Counted from the first letter of the stretch, positions 28,220-37,539 are shown. The stretch: 64,000 bases of DNA from DRTC01 sp964521025 (GCA_964521025.1 CAZFPK010000011.1:26885-90884); one strand, 5' to 3'. The notes: generated by a model not told the origin, from the letters alone. Program-made: numbers and translations.

Positions 28220-29876
28220 AAATAAAATAAATTCTATTTTTGTTTCGATATCTTCACTGATATTGCTCACATTCTTGATCAGTATTTGCAGTTGTGACTT
28301 AAAACTTACAGAGGGTCAACCTTCAGAAGATATCCCTCCCGATTCTGCCGAGGTTTTGTTATTTGCACCTTCGGATGTGCTGATCGAACAGCTCTCTGCC
28401 AATAGTCTCAAATTGAATTGGACAGATAATTCCTGGAATGAACAGGGATTCAAAATCGATAAAAAAGTCGGAACAGCATCCTGGCTAACTTCTTACGGAA
28501 TTGTCGATACGAACATGACTCTCTGGTATGATCAAAATGCTGAAAATAATATTCTTAAATACCGTGTTTACGCCTATCTTGGCGAAGCAAAATCAGATTA
28601 TGCGGAATCCGAAGATTTTCAAAATCTAATTCCCTCTCCCACTTACCTGGTCCTCACGATAATGGATAATACAAAAATCAAACTGACCTGGGAAGATGTA
28701 TGTCAAACTGAAGATGGTTATCATATTGATAAGAAGATCGGAGGTCTGGAATGGGTAGAATCTTATTCTGTTCTCGACAGTAATGTTACTTCGTATTTAG
28801 ATGAGATCGACCAACCATGCGGTACATTTTCGTATCGTGTTCGGGCATTTCAAGGTGAGAATCTATCAGGCTACAGTGATATTGAAACGATCAACATCAA
28901 CCTGGAGTTGACGGGTTCAATCGGTAGCGGAGGTAGCTTCGCTGCTAATGATGTTTTTATCTCGGAAACAACAAACTGGTGGTTGTTTGCGGCAGATCAT
29001 TATGCTGGTTTAACTATCATTGACGCTTCTGATCCCAGTTTTAACAGCGGTCTTGATTATGCTTCCTTTAATCTTGGCGGTTTACCTGATAGAACACTCT
29101 CTGTTTTTGTTATTGGAGTTTTGGCTTATGTTGCTACACATTCCGGTTTGGATGAACACGGTTGGCTTAATATAATCGATATGAGTGAATTCATGTTTGT
29201 TTACCCGAGAGAACTACCGGAAGATATCCCTATTGTCGGAATGTGTCCGATCCAGGCAAATCCGGATGATACATATATTCCTAAAGATATTTTTGTCGAA
29301 GGTGATTTTGCTTACATCGCCAATGAATATAACGGACTCTCCATTTACGATGTTTCTAATTATTCTAATCCTTTTTTCGTCGGAAATTGCAGTACAAATG
29401 GAGATGCCAGGCATATCCATGTTAAAAATGATCTGGCTTATATTGCTAATGGTTTATCAGGAATTGTTGTGGTCGATGTTTCGGATAGAGAAAATCCTGT
29501 TGTGATTGAAACTTATCCGACAACAGGACTTTCTAATGAGATTTCTGCTTTAGGAGATTTTATTTTTATTGCAGACGGGGAGAATGGTTTGAAAATTATC
29601 GAGCGTTCAACAGGAGACATTCAATACATCGATACGGATGGATTTGCTTACAGCGTTTCCGTACAGGGACAGGACAGGTTCGAGGAAGACCATGTTTACC
29701 TGGCAGACAAAGAAAACGGTCTGTTTGTGATAGATATTTCAGATATTTATGAACCGTATATTCTGGGAATCCTGGAAATGAATACGGAACCGGTTACAAT
29801 CCATAAATTCTTCCAGAGCAGTTATGCGTTTGTAGCGGACAATTATGGAGTAAGAACAGTTCAGGTTGCTCCGTAA
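28212..29876 (+). CDS. lipoprotein with two FN3-like domains and LVIVD propeller
   Basis: 554 residues from the ATG at 28212, which overlaps the secretin stop by eight bases; AAAGGA is upstream. The signal peptide ends in ISICSCD, a plausible lipobox. Residues about 35-130 and 133-225 are FN3-like (NSLKLNWTDNSWNEQGFKIDKK; KIKLTWEDVCQTEDGYHIDKK). Residues about 235-554 are beta-propeller repeats of the LVIVD type (GDFAYIANEYNGLSIYDVSN, NDLAYIANGLSGIVVVDVSD). Last gene of the operon; could be a secretin pilotin/partner or a surface adhesin. No enzyme motif. Confidence 0.72.
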   Translation: MNKNKINSIFVSISSLILLTFLISICSCDLKLTEGQPSEDIPPDSAEVLLFAPSDVLIEQLSANSLKLNWTDNSWNEQGFKIDKKVGTASWLTSYGIVDTNMTLWYDQNAENNILKYRVYAYLGEAKSDYAESEDFQNLIPSPTYLVLTIMDNTKIKLTWEDVCQTEDGYHIDKKIGGLEWVESYSVLDSNVTSYLDEIDQPCGTFSYRVRAFQGENLSGYSDIETININLELTGSIGSGGSFAANDVFISETTNWWLFAADHYAGLTIIDASDPSFNSGLDYASFNLGGLPDRTLSVFVIGVLAYVATHSGLDEHGWLNIIDMSEFMFVYPRELPEDIPIVGMCPIQANPDDTYIPKDIFVEGDFAYIANEYNGLSIYDVSNYSNPFFVGNCSTNGDARHIHVKNDLAYIANGLSGIVVVDVSDRENPVVIETYPTTGLSNEISALGDFIFIADGENGLKIIERSTGDIQYIDTDGFAYSVSVQGQDRFEEDHVYLADKENGLFVIDISDIYEPYILGILEMNTEPVTIHKFFQSSYAFVADNYGVRTVQVAP

Positions 29877-29881
29877 AGTAA

Positions 29882-29900
29882 CACAAAGCTCTGCTTTGTG
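29882..29900. repeat. perfect hairpin with three-base loop
   Basis: CACAAAGC-TCT-GCTTTGTG just after the last gene of the pilus operon. No T-run, so termination is doubtful. Same architecture as the other short palindromes in this window. Confidence 0.6.
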
Positions 29901-29977
29901 GCGATTATATTAAAAATCCCATCCGGAATTTTTTGAATGGAATTTTAATGAATTAGAAAAAAAAATTGTTATAAATC

Positions 29978-30295
29978 CTAATTATTGATCAAAACCAATC
30001 CCAGCGAAATACCGGCAGCATCATAAACCAGATCCTGCCAGCTCCATTTTGACTTCTTCAAATATCTATCACTCGTCTCTTTCCCGATCCCTAATATCGA
30101 TGTAATACTGACGGAAATAACAATGCTGTTCTTTTTCGGATTATAGAATATATCATGACTGATTCCGTAATTCCAGTAAGTGATAAAAGCGCTTCCTGTC
30201 AGGTGCAGGATTTTATCTTTTCCAAGCCAGTTCGATCTTGCCTGGATAGTTGAACAGAAAAGCAGGATAAAGAAAATGACGATTAATTTTTTCAT
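29978..30295 (-). CDS. YfiM/DUF2279-like small exported protein
   Basis: 105 residues from the ATG at 30295 (MKKLIVIFFILLFCSTIQA signal peptide); the longer frame upstream has no signal. LGKDKILHLTGSAFITYWNYG, GIGKETSDR and KSKWSWQDLVYDAAGISLG match the conserved DKxxH...KE.D...DL..D..G pattern of this uncharacterised envelope family. The invariant His and acidic residues suggest metal binding. 55 bases downstream of dapF. Confidence 0.65.
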   Translation of the reverse strand: MKKLIVIFFILLFCSTIQARSNWLGKDKILHLTGSAFITYWNYGISHDIFYNPKKNSIVISVSITSILGIGKETSDRYLKKSKWSWQDLVYDAAGISLGLVLINN

Positions 30296-30350
30296 TTTTA
30301 GACACGACTGGACTTCATCAACTTCAATCTGATGGAATTGAGATAGGAAT

Positions 30351-31184
30351 TTAAAAAGTCTTGTTTTCATTGTTTATCAATTTGGCAAATTGATTTACTT
30401 TTCCTATCTCATAAACACCGGAAAATACGAAGCCCACTTCGCCAATCAGATAAATACAGTTCCGATCAAACTCGACTTTTAATTCTCCGCCCGGAACTTT
30501 AACATTAACTCGATGTTTGAGAAAACTTCGCTTTATCCCGGAAAAAACAGCAGCACAAGTTCCGGTGCCGCAGGCAAGAGTTACTCCCGCTCCTCTTTCC
30601 CAGAATTTGATCTCGATATTTTCTTGATTAATTATCTTTACAAATTCGACATTCGTTCCATTAGGAAAATGCAGGTCTGTTTCTATTTTTCTACCGATTT
30701 CGGATAAATTCAGTACATCGAAATTCTCGATGAAAGTTACTAAATGAGGATTTCCCAGCGAGATGTGATCTCCTGGAAAATTTTGGATAAAGAGATTTTT
30801 TTCGATCATTTCCGGTTTTCCCATCTCGACTTTTACGATAGGGTTTTTTCCAGCTTTGATGATCTTTCCTTTTTTTATGCCGGACTTTGTATTTATAGAA
30901 AAATTCTTCCGGCTTTTCTGTGAATGTAAATATGCAACCAGACAGCGCAGAGCAGTTCCGCACATTTCCGCTTCGGAACCATCCGGGTTGAAGATGCGCA
31001 TAAAAGCATCATTTCCAGGATCATCGATAATGAGCACAATTCCGTCTGCTCCGACTCCGAACTGACGGCTGCAGATATTTTTTGCTAATTCGGGAAAATC
31101 TATTTCCGGAAATTTCTTATTTAGAAAATCGAAGAACAGGTAATCATTGCCCTGTCCCTGCATTTTGAAAAAGTTCAGTTTCAT
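30351..31184 (-). CDS. dapF: diaminopimelate epimerase
   Basis: 277 residues from ATG 31184 (MKLNFFKMQGQGNDYLFFD), the conserved N-terminus of DapF. Converts LL- to meso-diaminopimelate for peptidoglycan and lysine. Both catalytic cysteines are present: EMCGTALRC (family usual CGNGxRC, so Asn and Gly are replaced by Thr and Ala) and LACGTGTCAAVF. The substrate motif ERGAGVT is present. Ribosome site is weak. Confidence 0.92.
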   Translation of the reverse strand: MKLNFFKMQGQGNDYLFFDFLNKKFPEIDFPELAKNICSRQFGVGADGIVLIIDDPGNDAFMRIFNPDGSEAEMCGTALRCLVAYLHSQKSRKNFSINTKSGIKKGKIIKAGKNPIVKVEMGKPEMIEKNLFIQNFPGDHISLGNPHLVTFIENFDVLNLSEIGRKIETDLHFPNGTNVEFVKIINQENIEIKFWERGAGVTLACGTGTCAAVFSGIKRSFLKHRVNVKVPGGELKVEFDRNCIYLIGEVGFVFSGVYEIGKVNQFAKLINNENKTF

Positions 31185-31263
31185 ATTTGTTTCTATGCTT
31201 TTAAAATGACTGGACTTCATAATCCCGATTTGACAGGAGGATGGAATTCGGTTATTTGGAGTT

Positions 31264-31602
31264 TTATTCTTCAATTCCCAATAAATTCAACAAATTCAAA
31301 TTCACCATAAAATCATCTTTGGTTTGATACTTTTGCAGGCCACCACCAGGTGATTGAGACCAATTATATTGGAGATGAACTAAATCTTTGAAGCGAAAAT
31401 TTAGTCCGATTCCGGAACTATTTCCTGCGATATGTCCTCTCATATCAGTATAACTTCCGGACCTGAAAGAGATAAGATCGAGCAAAGTAAATTCAATTCC
31501 TTTTCCCCAGGTACTGTATTCTTCCATGAAAAATTCATTATCATAACTGGTATAAACCGAAAAAATATCGCGGCAGAAAATAGAAAATATTAAATCACTT
31601 TG
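31264..31602 (-). pseudogene. 3' fragment of PorV-like outer-membrane protein
   Basis: The frame is open from within the 3' end of the peptidase gene to the stop at 31264 and encodes C-terminal beta-barrel strands: about residues DIFSVYTSYDNEFFMEE, GKGIEFTLLDLISFRSGSY, then GIGLNFRFKDLVHLQYNWS. This resembles the C-terminus of T9SS PorV/PorQ-like barrel proteins. The only ATG (31527) has no ribosome site and starts mid-strand. It is best read as the remnant of a gene whose 5' part was lost. Confidence 0.45.
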
Positions 31603-32716
31603 AGTATTCCCGGATAATCTCCTTGATCCATTTAATCCCGTTTTCCAGATCTTTGATCAAAATAAATTCATCGGTCGTATGAACTTTACTCATGCCGGTA
31701 CCGAGAACTCCCATTTTCAAACCGTTTTGATTAAAAATATTCGCATCGCTGCCGCCGCCGCCGATGGTTGTTTTATCTTCAATCCTGCAATTAGCGGAAG
31801 CCTTTTTGACCAATTCCACGATTTGATCATCTTCGGTTAATTTAAAAGCCCGGTATTCTTCGCTGACATCGATCTTAACATTAGCCTGGAAATCGTCCAA
31901 TTTGTATTCAGCCGCGGTTTCACGGAAAGCAGCGGACATCCTTTCGGTCAGATCATGTAGTTTTTTTTGATCATGACTTCTCGCTTCTGCTTTTACTTCC
32001 ACTTCATTGGGGACGATATTCGTCGCTCTGCCGCCATCGATCATTCCGATATTGCAGGTTGTTTCCGGATCGATCCGTCCCATCGGCATTTTGGAGATGG
32101 CTTCGGAAGCGATCTTGATGGCGTTCAAACCTTTTTCCGGTTCTGCTCCGGCGTGGGCTTCTTTACCGAAAACCGTGTATTTCATACTGTTCTGGGCAGG
32201 TGCGGCAATAGTAATTTCTCCTATTTCGTGGGCATCGAGAGCAAAACCGAATTTTGCTTTCAAAAGGGAATAATCGAGATATTTTGCTCCTAATAATCCA
32301 ATCTCTTCCGAGATGGTAAAGAGAACTTCGATGGGAGCGTGTTCTTCCTTGTTTTCTTTTATTTCTTTGATCGCCCAGATAATCTCCGCTATTCCGGATT
32401 TATCATCTGAACCGAGAATCGTTGCACCATCCGCAGTTATCCGGTCTTCCCTGATCTTTGGTTTGATATTTTTTCCGGGTACGACCGTATCCATGTGAGC
32501 ACAAAACAGGATTGGTTCTTTATCTGTTTTTCCTGGGAAATACGCATAAAGATTACCGACATTTCCTGCGGTTTTCTTATTTGCTTTATCAAATTGAACA
32601 GTTGCTCCAAGTTTCTTCAAGTCTGATTCCAAACGCAAAGCAAGTTCTTTCTCATTCTTTGACTCGCTGTCGATTTTAACCAATGAAATAAAATAATCGA
32701 TGATCGTCGAATTCAT
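31595..32716 (-). CDS. M20-family metallopeptidase, PepT-like
   Basis: 373 residues, usual length for the family. Two-zinc exopeptidase; ligand residues are visible in CAHMDTV (His), LGSDDKSG (Asp), TISEEIGLLGAK (Glu-Glu), LDAHEIGE (Asp) and SKVHTTDEFI (His). A dimerisation domain (about 175-285; GKEAHAGAEPEKGLNAI) sits between the two catalytic halves. Related to tripeptidase PepT and carboxypeptidase-like M20 enzymes; exact substrate uncertain. Cytoplasmic, no signal peptide. Confidence 0.85.
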   Translation of the reverse strand: MNSTIIDYFISLVKIDSESKNEKELALRLESDLKKLGATVQFDKANKKTAGNVGNLYAYFPGKTDKEPILFCAHMDTVVPGKNIKPKIREDRITADGATILGSDDKSGIAEIIWAIKEIKENKEEHAPIEVLFTISEEIGLLGAKYLDYSLLKAKFGFALDAHEIGEITIAAPAQNSMKYTVFGKEAHAGAEPEKGLNAIKIASEAISKMPMGRIDPETTCNIGMIDGGRATNIVPNEVEVKAEARSHDQKKLHDLTERMSAAFRETAAEYKLDDFQANVKIDVSEEYRAFKLTEDDQIVELVKKASANCRIEDKTTIGGGGSDANIFNQNGLKMGVLGTGMSKVHTTDEFILIKDLENGIKWIKEIIREYSK

Positions 32717-32840
32717 TTTTATCCTTTCAAAATAAATTTAAGTATAACTTGTTCTCAGTTAAAAATCTGTCAACCGGAAAAAATAATGGACAGTATATGG
32801 AAAGTAAAAATTCTTTGCTTTTAAAAAAACAGGAGATGTT

Positions 32841-33278
32841 TTGAAGATAGTTTTTTTTGTTTTGATTTTATCTTTTCTGCTGGGATGTGCTTCCGGTTCC
32901 GGTTACACGACCAAAGGAGCTTCCAAAAAACCTTTTCATCAGAAGTTTGGAACTGTGAAATCAAAGCAGATCGATCATCAAAAGGGAAATTCTCTTTATA
33001 TGGTAACCTCGTATTACGGGAAGAAATTTCACGGTAAACCGACATCTAACGGTGAGACCTTTGATATGAACGGATTGACAGCGGCTCACAAAACTCTTCC
33101 TTTCGGGACGGTCCTGAAGGTTACGAATGAAGATAACGGGAAATCTGTTACTGTGCGTATCAATGATCGCGGACCATTTGTAGCCGGAAGAGACCTCGAC
33201 CTATCGTTTGGAGCTGCAAAAAAAATCGAAATGATCACTGCCGGAGTGAAAACTCTGAAAGTAGAGATTTTGGAGTAA
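32841..33278 (+). CDS. rlpA: RlpA-like lipoprotein with double-psi beta-barrel
   Basis: 145 residues from a TTG start with AGGAG five bases upstream; the overlapping ATG is out of frame. Lipobox FLLGC. Residues about 52-143 are the double-psi barrel (VTSYYGKKFHGKPTSNGETF, LTAAHKTLPFGTVLKVTN, VRINDRGPFVAGRDLDLS) with the catalytic Asp of the VRINDRGP motif. Envelope-located, probably acts on denuded peptidoglycan glycans. No SPOR domain, so shorter than E. coli RlpA. The next gene starts four bases after its stop. Confidence 0.87.
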   Translation: MKIVFFVLILSFLLGCASGSGYTTKGASKKPFHQKFGTVKSKQIDHQKGNSLYMVTSYYGKKFHGKPTSNGETFDMNGLTAAHKTLPFGTVLKVTNEDNGKSVTVRINDRGPFVAGRDLDLSFGAAKKIEMITAGVKTLKVEILE

Positions 33279-33282
33279 GGAA

Positions 33283-34182
33283 ATGCAGGATTTTCTGGAA
33301 ATTTCAAAAAAAGTTCAGGAAGCATTGGATAACAGGAAGCCGGTAATTGCTCTCGAATCGACAATTATTGCGCATGGTTTACCTTATCCTCAAAACCTGG
33401 AGGTTGCTCGAAGCCTGGAAAAAATCGCTTTTGATAATGGAGTTGTTCCGGCAACAATTTGTTTGATGAACGGCAAAATCAAGATCGGATTGGAAGAAAA
33501 TGAATTGAAGATTTTAGCAGAAAATAATACTGTCAAAAAAGTATCGAGTCGTGATATCGGAAGAATTATAGTAAAGAAAGAAATCGGGGCTACAACTGTT
33601 TCCGCAACTATGAAATGTGCTTTTCTTACCGGCATAAAAGTTTTTGCTACCGGCGGGATCGGAGGTGTTCATCGCAATGCTGAAAACAGTTTCGATGTTT
33701 CTACCGATTTGCTCGAACTTTCCCGAACTCCGGTGATCGTTGTCTCAGCCGGAGCAAAAGCCATTCTCGATCTTCCAAAAACTCTGGAGATGCTGGAAAC
33801 TTCAGCAGTTCCGGTTTTTGGTTATCGAACAGGTTTCTTTCCTGCTTTCTATTCAGCAAAAACAGATTTGAAGATCGACAGGATCGATTCAACAAAGCAA
33901 ATTTCAGATATTTTCAAGACAAATCGAGAACTCGGTTTTTCGAGCGGAATTTTAGTTGCAAATCCGATCCCTGAAATGGATGAAATTCCTTTTAAGGAAA
34001 TGGAAAAATATATCGAAAAAGCACTCCGGGAAGCGGATTTGAATGGAGTGAAAGGAAAGGATGTTACTCCTTTTTTACTTTCAAAATTAGTCGAATTGAC
34101 TGAAGGGAAATCCCTTGCAGCAAATATAAAACTGGTCGAAAATAATGTCAAACTCGCGTGTAAGATCGTGAAGAATTTGTAA
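33283..34182 (+). CDS. psuG: pseudouridine-5'-phosphate glycosidase
   Basis: 299 residues, normal length. Cleaves pseudouridine 5'-phosphate to uracil and ribose 5-phosphate. Conserved blocks: ALESTIIAHGLPYPQNLE, GATTVSATM, FATGGIGGVHR, VVSAGAKAILDLPKTLE, GYRTGFFPAFYS, LVANPIP. The kinase PsuK normally paired with it is not in the window. Ribosome site AAGGAA. Ends just before a palindromic element. Confidence 0.93.
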   Translation: MQDFLEISKKVQEALDNRKPVIALESTIIAHGLPYPQNLEVARSLEKIAFDNGVVPATICLMNGKIKIGLEENELKILAENNTVKKVSSRDIGRIIVKKEIGATTVSATMKCAFLTGIKVFATGGIGGVHRNAENSFDVSTDLLELSRTPVIVVSAGAKAILDLPKTLEMLETSAVPVFGYRTGFFPAFYSAKTDLKIDRIDSTKQISDIFKTNRELGFSSGILVANPIPEMDEIPFKEMEKYIEKALREADLNGVKGKDVTPFLLSKLVELTEGKSLAANIKLVENNVKLACKIVKNL

Positions 34183-34184
34183 TT

Positions 34185-34306
34185 TCTGTCATTCCGAGTT
34201 TTCTTTCAACGGCATTGATCGAGGAATCTTCAGCAAATAAAAAAATGTGATTAAAAACTGGGGATTCTTCGAGAGATAAGCAAGTCGAATTTCTCAGAAT
34301 GACAGA
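34185..34306. repeat. dispersed palindromic element, TGTCAT family
   Basis: Begins TCTGTCATTCCGAG and ends CTCAGAATGACAGA. Internal GAGGAATCTTCAGC and GGGGATTCTTCG blocks also occur in the element at 42608-42736. About 122 bases, non-coding. Confidence 0.75.
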
Positions 34307-34353
34307 ATATTTGATATAGAAGAACAGAATTGGACAAAATAATTTTTTGTCAT

Positions 34354-34378
34354 CATTCCCAATCCCAGATTGGGAATG
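34354..34378. repeat. perfect palindrome, three-base loop
   Basis: CATTCCCAATC-CCA-GATTGGGAATG, 11-base arms. A related CCCAATC / GATTGGG hairpin lies near 40737-40755. Confidence 0.8.
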
Positions 34379-34510
34379 CAATATAAAACCAAACCCAGTT
34401 TGAAAAGCAATATTTGAAACACCATTTGATGCTTGACTTAACACTCGTTGATCGTGAAAAATGAAAACAAAGATAAAATCGGTAAAACAAATTAAGTTTA
34501 AATCTAAGTT

Positions 34511-34552
34511 GAAGAGTCGGAGACTCTTCATGACAACGATTCGGAGAATCGT
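34511..34552. repeat. double-hairpin element, intergenic copy
   Basis: GAAGAGTC-GGA-GACTCTTC, spacer ATGACA, then ACGATTC-GGA-GAATCGT. Both hairpins have GGA loops. The spacer and ACG start recur in the element at 57207-57246. Confidence 0.75.
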
Positions 34553-34566
34553 GATAAAGGAGAAAA

Positions 34567-35805
34567 ATGGATAAAATAATTTTCCGAAAATACAATATGG
34601 AAAAGGACAAAAAAGCAGCTCACCGGCTTTGGAAAGAAATCGGCTGGTTGGAAAAAGGTAAAGAAAAACAGATGGACCTGATGCTGAAGGCAGCAAATGT
34701 CCTGGTTGCTGATGTGAACGGGGAAATTGAAGTTCTGGCAAAAACAGTTCCCGGAACAATCAAATATCTCGATGAAGAACTCAAATTTTCCGGAGTAACA
34801 GCAGTTACGACCAGCAGGATCGCGCGTAAAAAAGGTCTGGCGTCGGAATTGACTGCAAAGGTAATTGCCGAATCAGCAGAAAAAGGAGCATTGGTTTCCG
34901 GTTTGGGAATTTTCGAGCAGGGATTTTACGATAAACTAGGTTACGGAACAGGTTGTTACGAGCATATAATTTACTTTGATCCGGCTGACCTGAAAGTGAA
35001 TTCCGATTTCCGTATCCCGAAACGATTGACCAAAAAAGACTGGAAAGCGATCTATAAATCCCGTCTGAACCGGAAAAGATTTCATGGAGCTGTCAATTTC
35101 AACAAACCCGAAACAACTCATGCGGAAATGATCTGGGATGATAAAAACTTCGGACTCGGATATTTTGATGAAAAAAGTGGTGAATTAACGCATCATATCT
35201 GGTTTTATGTCAAAGATGTCGAGCAAGGACCTTATTGGATAAACTGGATATGCTTCCGGAATTCTACTCAATTCCTGGAATTGCTGGCTTTGATCCGCAG
35301 TCTTGGCGATCAAGTTAGATTGATCAGTTTGGTTGAGCCGCCAAATATTCAACTGCAGGATTTTCTCAAACAACCTTTTCGATTCAGACAGTTAACTGAA
35401 AAATCCAAGTTCGAGAATAAGATGAAGGCAACGGCTTTCTGGCAGATGAGGATTCTAAACCTGAAGAAATGTATAGCGATAACTCATTTGAATTGCGAGG
35501 ATATAAAGTTCAATTTAGAATTAACCGATCCGATTGAGAATTATCTTGAACAGAATTCCAAATGGAAAGGAATTTCCAGCAATTATGTCATTGCTCTCGG
35601 GAAAAATTCCAAAGCAGAAAAAGGAAAAAATAGAAATTTACCGACTTTAAGATCGTCGGTCGGTGCTTTTACGAGAATGTGGCTGGGAGTTCGTCCTGCC
35701 AGTGGTTTAGCAGTTTCGGATGAACTGTCCGGTACGGAAGAATTATTGGAAAAACTGGATAAGGCTTTTTGTATCCCGGAGCCGAAACCGGATTGGGAGT
35801 ATTAA
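34567..35805 (+). CDS. Eis-like GNAT N-acetyltransferase
   Basis: 412 residues, the length of the Eis family. N-terminal GNAT about 1-150 (GVTAVTTSRIARKKGLASEL is the acetyl-CoA loop region; FEQGFYDKLGYG follows), a second GNAT-like half about 155-290, and an SCP2-like C-terminal domain about 295-412 (TLRSSVGAFTRMWLGVRPASGL). Transfers acetyl from acetyl-CoA to amines; the substrate is unknown. ATG is preceded by AAAGGAG, directly after the double-hairpin element. Confidence 0.82.
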   Translation: MDKIIFRKYNMEKDKKAAHRLWKEIGWLEKGKEKQMDLMLKAANVLVADVNGEIEVLAKTVPGTIKYLDEELKFSGVTAVTTSRIARKKGLASELTAKVIAESAEKGALVSGLGIFEQGFYDKLGYGTGCYEHIIYFDPADLKVNSDFRIPKRLTKKDWKAIYKSRLNRKRFHGAVNFNKPETTHAEMIWDDKNFGLGYFDEKSGELTHHIWFYVKDVEQGPYWINWICFRNSTQFLELLALIRSLGDQVRLISLVEPPNIQLQDFLKQPFRFRQLTEKSKFENKMKATAFWQMRILNLKKCIAITHLNCEDIKFNLELTDPIENYLEQNSKWKGISSNYVIALGKNSKAEKGKNRNLPTLRSSVGAFTRMWLGVRPASGLAVSDELSGTEELLEKLDKAFCIPEPKPDWEY

Positions 35806-35885
35806 GAATTTAATTTGGCAGGGAAGCAGGGATAGTAAACAGGAAATAGGTAAAAAAATCTTATAGTTTTTCTTTATTTGTTCAT

Positions 35886-37505
35886 TTACCTTTTTGTGTT
35901 CTCATCAACCTCTGCCTTCCGTTTCTCCCAACAATCTTCCCATCTCTTCTCTTTCTCATTTCTCCATTTATCAGCTTTTTTCTTACCGGTTGCGGAATTC
36001 AAGGTTTCACCAGTTCCGTCAATGATATTTCCTCCGGCATCGAGTACTGTTTTTCCTGCTTCCGAGACAGTTCCGACAGTCGATTCTTTCAAGCCTTCTC
36101 CGACTTCCTTCAAATCCGCAGTTACGACTCCTTTCACAGTTTTGAAAACACCTTTCCCTAAAGATCCTGCTACATTGGTTGCTCCTTTTCCCAGACCGAG
36201 AGCAACATTCAAACCGGTTTTGGCAGCATCGATCGTTGTTCCCCCGATTTTAAGGATACTGCTGCCGATTCCACCTCCCAACCTGCTGACAACATTGAAA
36301 AGAATAGAAGCAGTCTCGAATTGAGGTTTTTCAGGAGTTCCTCCAATCTTCATCCCGAGTTTGCTGCCCTGGATCATATCGATGCTAACATCACAATCGA
36401 GAGAATCTTCCGAAATTTTGATTTCCGATATCAGATCGAAAGCATCTCCGCCCAAAGCCTGATAAGTTCCGGGAGGAAGGATGAATTCGAAAGGTTCGAG
36501 TTCGAGACCGATTACCTGGAATATTGCATTTACGGATGGAATTTTTTCACCTATCGTTCCGATTCGAGCATAAATGCCAATCAAATTGTCTTTGCATTTC
36601 TGATCCCGGATTTTTCCGGTGAATTCAAATTTTGCAGGACCGTCATTATTCATTTCCGGATCATTACTAACAGCCATTCCGGTAAGAAGTAAATGTAAAT
36701 CAGAAAGTGAGATATTTAATGAATCCTTCCGGTTTTCCAGGGAAGAAAAGAGGACATTAAAATTATTTGATTCTACTTTCTGTAATCGGATATTTTCATT
36801 CTCTTGAAGAATATTTTGCAGATCGATCTTGAAATCATTACAAACGATATTCATACTTTTAGATGTTTCAGTATCGATAAGACTTGTCTGCAAAAAGTCC
36901 AATATGACCGATTCAACCTGACTTTTTGTATTGTAAATTTTTGCCCTTTTCAGTTTAAAATTAAGATCAGAAACGGATAATTCGGTTTTTTTACCTGCTG
37001 AATCGATCTCCGTATAATTCACAAAAATATTCTGCAGATCGATTCGTTTGATAAATATTTCAGGAATCGGCTTTTTCACATCTTTCTCAGGATCTTCAGC
37101 ACTCTCAGATTGCAAAATATTGAGTAAATTCATTTCATTGTTCATTTTTTTGCGAATATTCAGTTGCAAGTTATTCAGGTAGACTTTTCCGATTGAAATT
37201 TTCTTTCTCAATAAAGGTAAATATCGAATGCTGATCTTTAATTTTGATAAAAGAAGCAAGTTTTCATCCGGGAAACCTTCCGGTTGTCTGATCTTCAAAT
37301 CCCTGACAGTTACTGAACCGTCTAAAAGATTTACCCGGATTTTATTGATCGATGCTTCCGGTTTGAGATAAACGGGCAACTTATCGTTCACGATCTTAGT
37401 GAGTATAATAGAAAAGAAAAACTGGAATAGACTAATGATCAGAACGATGATCAATAGAAGGATCAATAATATTCTGACAGGTCTGCTTTTGATTTTTGAG
37501 AACAT
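35886..37505 (-). CDS. AsmA-like/DUF748-type envelope protein
   Basis: 539 residues. N-terminal membrane anchor about 10-33, then a long beta-rich periplasmic region with AsmA/YhdP-family features (INKIRVNLLDGSVTVRDLKI, IGKVYLNNLQLNIR). This family forms lipid-conducting beta-taco structures between membranes. Residues about 400-510 are a Gly/Ala/Val-rich amphipathic stretch (LGLGKGATNVAGSLGKGVF), and the tail is highly charged. The Gly-rich C-terminal part is unusual for AsmA proteins. Probably co-transcribed with the gene 35 bases upstream. Confidence 0.62.
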   Translation of the reverse strand: MFSKIKSRPVRILLILLLIIVLIISLFQFFFSIILTKIVNDKLPVYLKPEASINKIRVNLLDGSVTVRDLKIRQPEGFPDENLLLLSKLKISIRYLPLLRKKISIGKVYLNNLQLNIRKKMNNEMNLLNILQSESAEDPEKDVKKPIPEIFIKRIDLQNIFVNYTEIDSAGKKTELSVSDLNFKLKRAKIYNTKSQVESVILDFLQTSLIDTETSKSMNIVCNDFKIDLQNILQENENIRLQKVESNNFNVLFSSLENRKDSLNISLSDLHLLLTGMAVSNDPEMNNDGPAKFEFTGKIRDQKCKDNLIGIYARIGTIGEKIPSVNAIFQVIGLELEPFEFILPPGTYQALGGDAFDLISEIKISEDSLDCDVSIDMIQGSKLGMKIGGTPEKPQFETASILFNVVSRLGGGIGSSILKIGGTTIDAAKTGLNVALGLGKGATNVAGSLGKGVFKTVKGVVTADLKEVGEGLKESTVGTVSEAGKTVLDAGGNIIDGTGETLNSATGKKKADKWRNEKEKRWEDCWEKRKAEVDENTKR

Positions 37506-37539
37506 ATTTCCTGCTGATTTTCCGGTCTTATTGGTTCTT

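Larger units (their letters stand above)
34183..34566. other. 384-base intergenic region packed with palindromes
   Basis: No gene. It contains the TGTCAT-family element (34185-34306), a perfect hairpin (34354-34378), a smaller CAAAC-CCA-GTTTG hairpin and a double hairpin (34511-34552) that ends just before the AAAGGAG ribosome site of the next gene. Confidence 0.7.

Noticed and set aside
34185..34759. 203-codon minus-strand frame over the palindrome region and GNAT 5' end
   Set aside because: It is the complement of a clear acetyltransferase gene plus repeats.
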